DNA from: Amphiura filiformis
Taxonomy: Eukaryota > Echinodermata > Ophiuroidea > Amphilepidida > Amphiuridae
Direction of reading: 5' to 3'
Assembly: GCF_039555335.1 (NCBI RefSeq)
Contig: NC_092640.1
Span: 34,652,784-34,716,783 of the forward strand
DNA: 64,000 bases
The position numbers were made by a program, and so were the translations under genes. The notes under the pieces were generated by a model that did no database searches, had not been told where the DNA came from, and saw only the letters and a program-made list of their open reading frames with translations. This document shows positions 63,898 to 64,000 of the stretch, in pieces; the first letter of the stretch is position 1; every line of letters starts with the position of its first letter.

Positions 63898-64000
63898 TGG
63901 GTGATTCCAGTTGAAATCTGTACACCACCTATGGAAGATGTGACCTCACTCTTCCACACAGGGAGTGTTGGGATTACTATAGATTCTTTTGACACTGCGC
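63898..64000. mobile_element. Short TIR repeat, TGGGCTATTCCA family, left part (cut by window edge)
   Basis: TGGGTGATTCCAGTTGAAATC, CACCACCTATGGAAGATGTG and TCTTCCACACAGGGAGTGT match the copies at 39052 and 39418. It starts 14 bp after the DNAJC10 exon-4 donor. Confidence 0.65.

Overview
The window is animal genomic DNA with large introns, dense non-coding repeats and few coding exons. GT-AG exon structure, canonical Kozak-type starts, many repeats containing the AGGCCTA word, a CR1/L2-like LINE and Penelope-like (PLE) debris suggest a marine invertebrate. An ambulacrarian deuterostome (echinoderm or hemichordate) is my best guess, from general repeat style only; no species is claimed.

Only two host genes are well supported. 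The first is a two-coding-exon gene on + (exons 15364-15487 and 19826-19911) for a 69-residue secreted, cysteine-rich peptide precursor: signal peptide, short acidic spacer, Lys-Arg cleavage site, and a 34-residue acidic mature peptide with four cysteines. I do not recognise its family. A probable 3' UTR exon lies at 21574 with an ATTAAA signal, and that exon is duplicated just downstream. The second is the 5' part of DNAJC10 (ERdj5) on +, four coding exons between 59984 and 63884, encoding the signal/anchor, the J domain and the start of the first thioredoxin domain with a CHHC active site. The gene runs off the right edge.

The rest is a nested mosaic of mobile elements, several datable by their junctions. 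These include three copies of a 1.43-kb TIR element with 7-bp target duplications in two copies (7260, 24791, 32612); three members of a TGTGAYRCGATCAAG-type MITE family (96-2808, 11184-11415, 63005-63258); a perfect hAT-type MITE with an 8-bp duplication (5617-5918); TA-flanked MITEs (3903, 41277, 62988); TTAA-flanked elements (12590, 17297 and the 2.75-kb near-palindrome at 48459-51211); a short-repeat family with TGGGCTATTCCA ends; and a PLE GIY-YIG fragment. An almost full-length LINE lies on the minus strand (53221-58700) with an intact SGNH-esterase ORF1 and an ORF2 (zinc fingers, endonuclease, reverse transcriptase) broken by single-base frameshifts.

Three regions deserve a second look. 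(1) A 6.3-kb inverted repeat (23894-30205) carries in each arm a small ORF preceded by a splice-acceptor-like tract; the two copies differ only by in-frame indels plus three synonymous and two amino-acid changes before the stop. (2) Minus-strand sequences at 43310, 44786 and 44925 look like complete replication-dependent histone 3'-end signals (stem-loop plus purine-rich downstream element), with no histone gene beside them. (3) The Cys-rich peptide gene itself. The apparent TGACCT-rich regulatory sites, the tetranucleotide ORFs and most other open frames are products of repeats.
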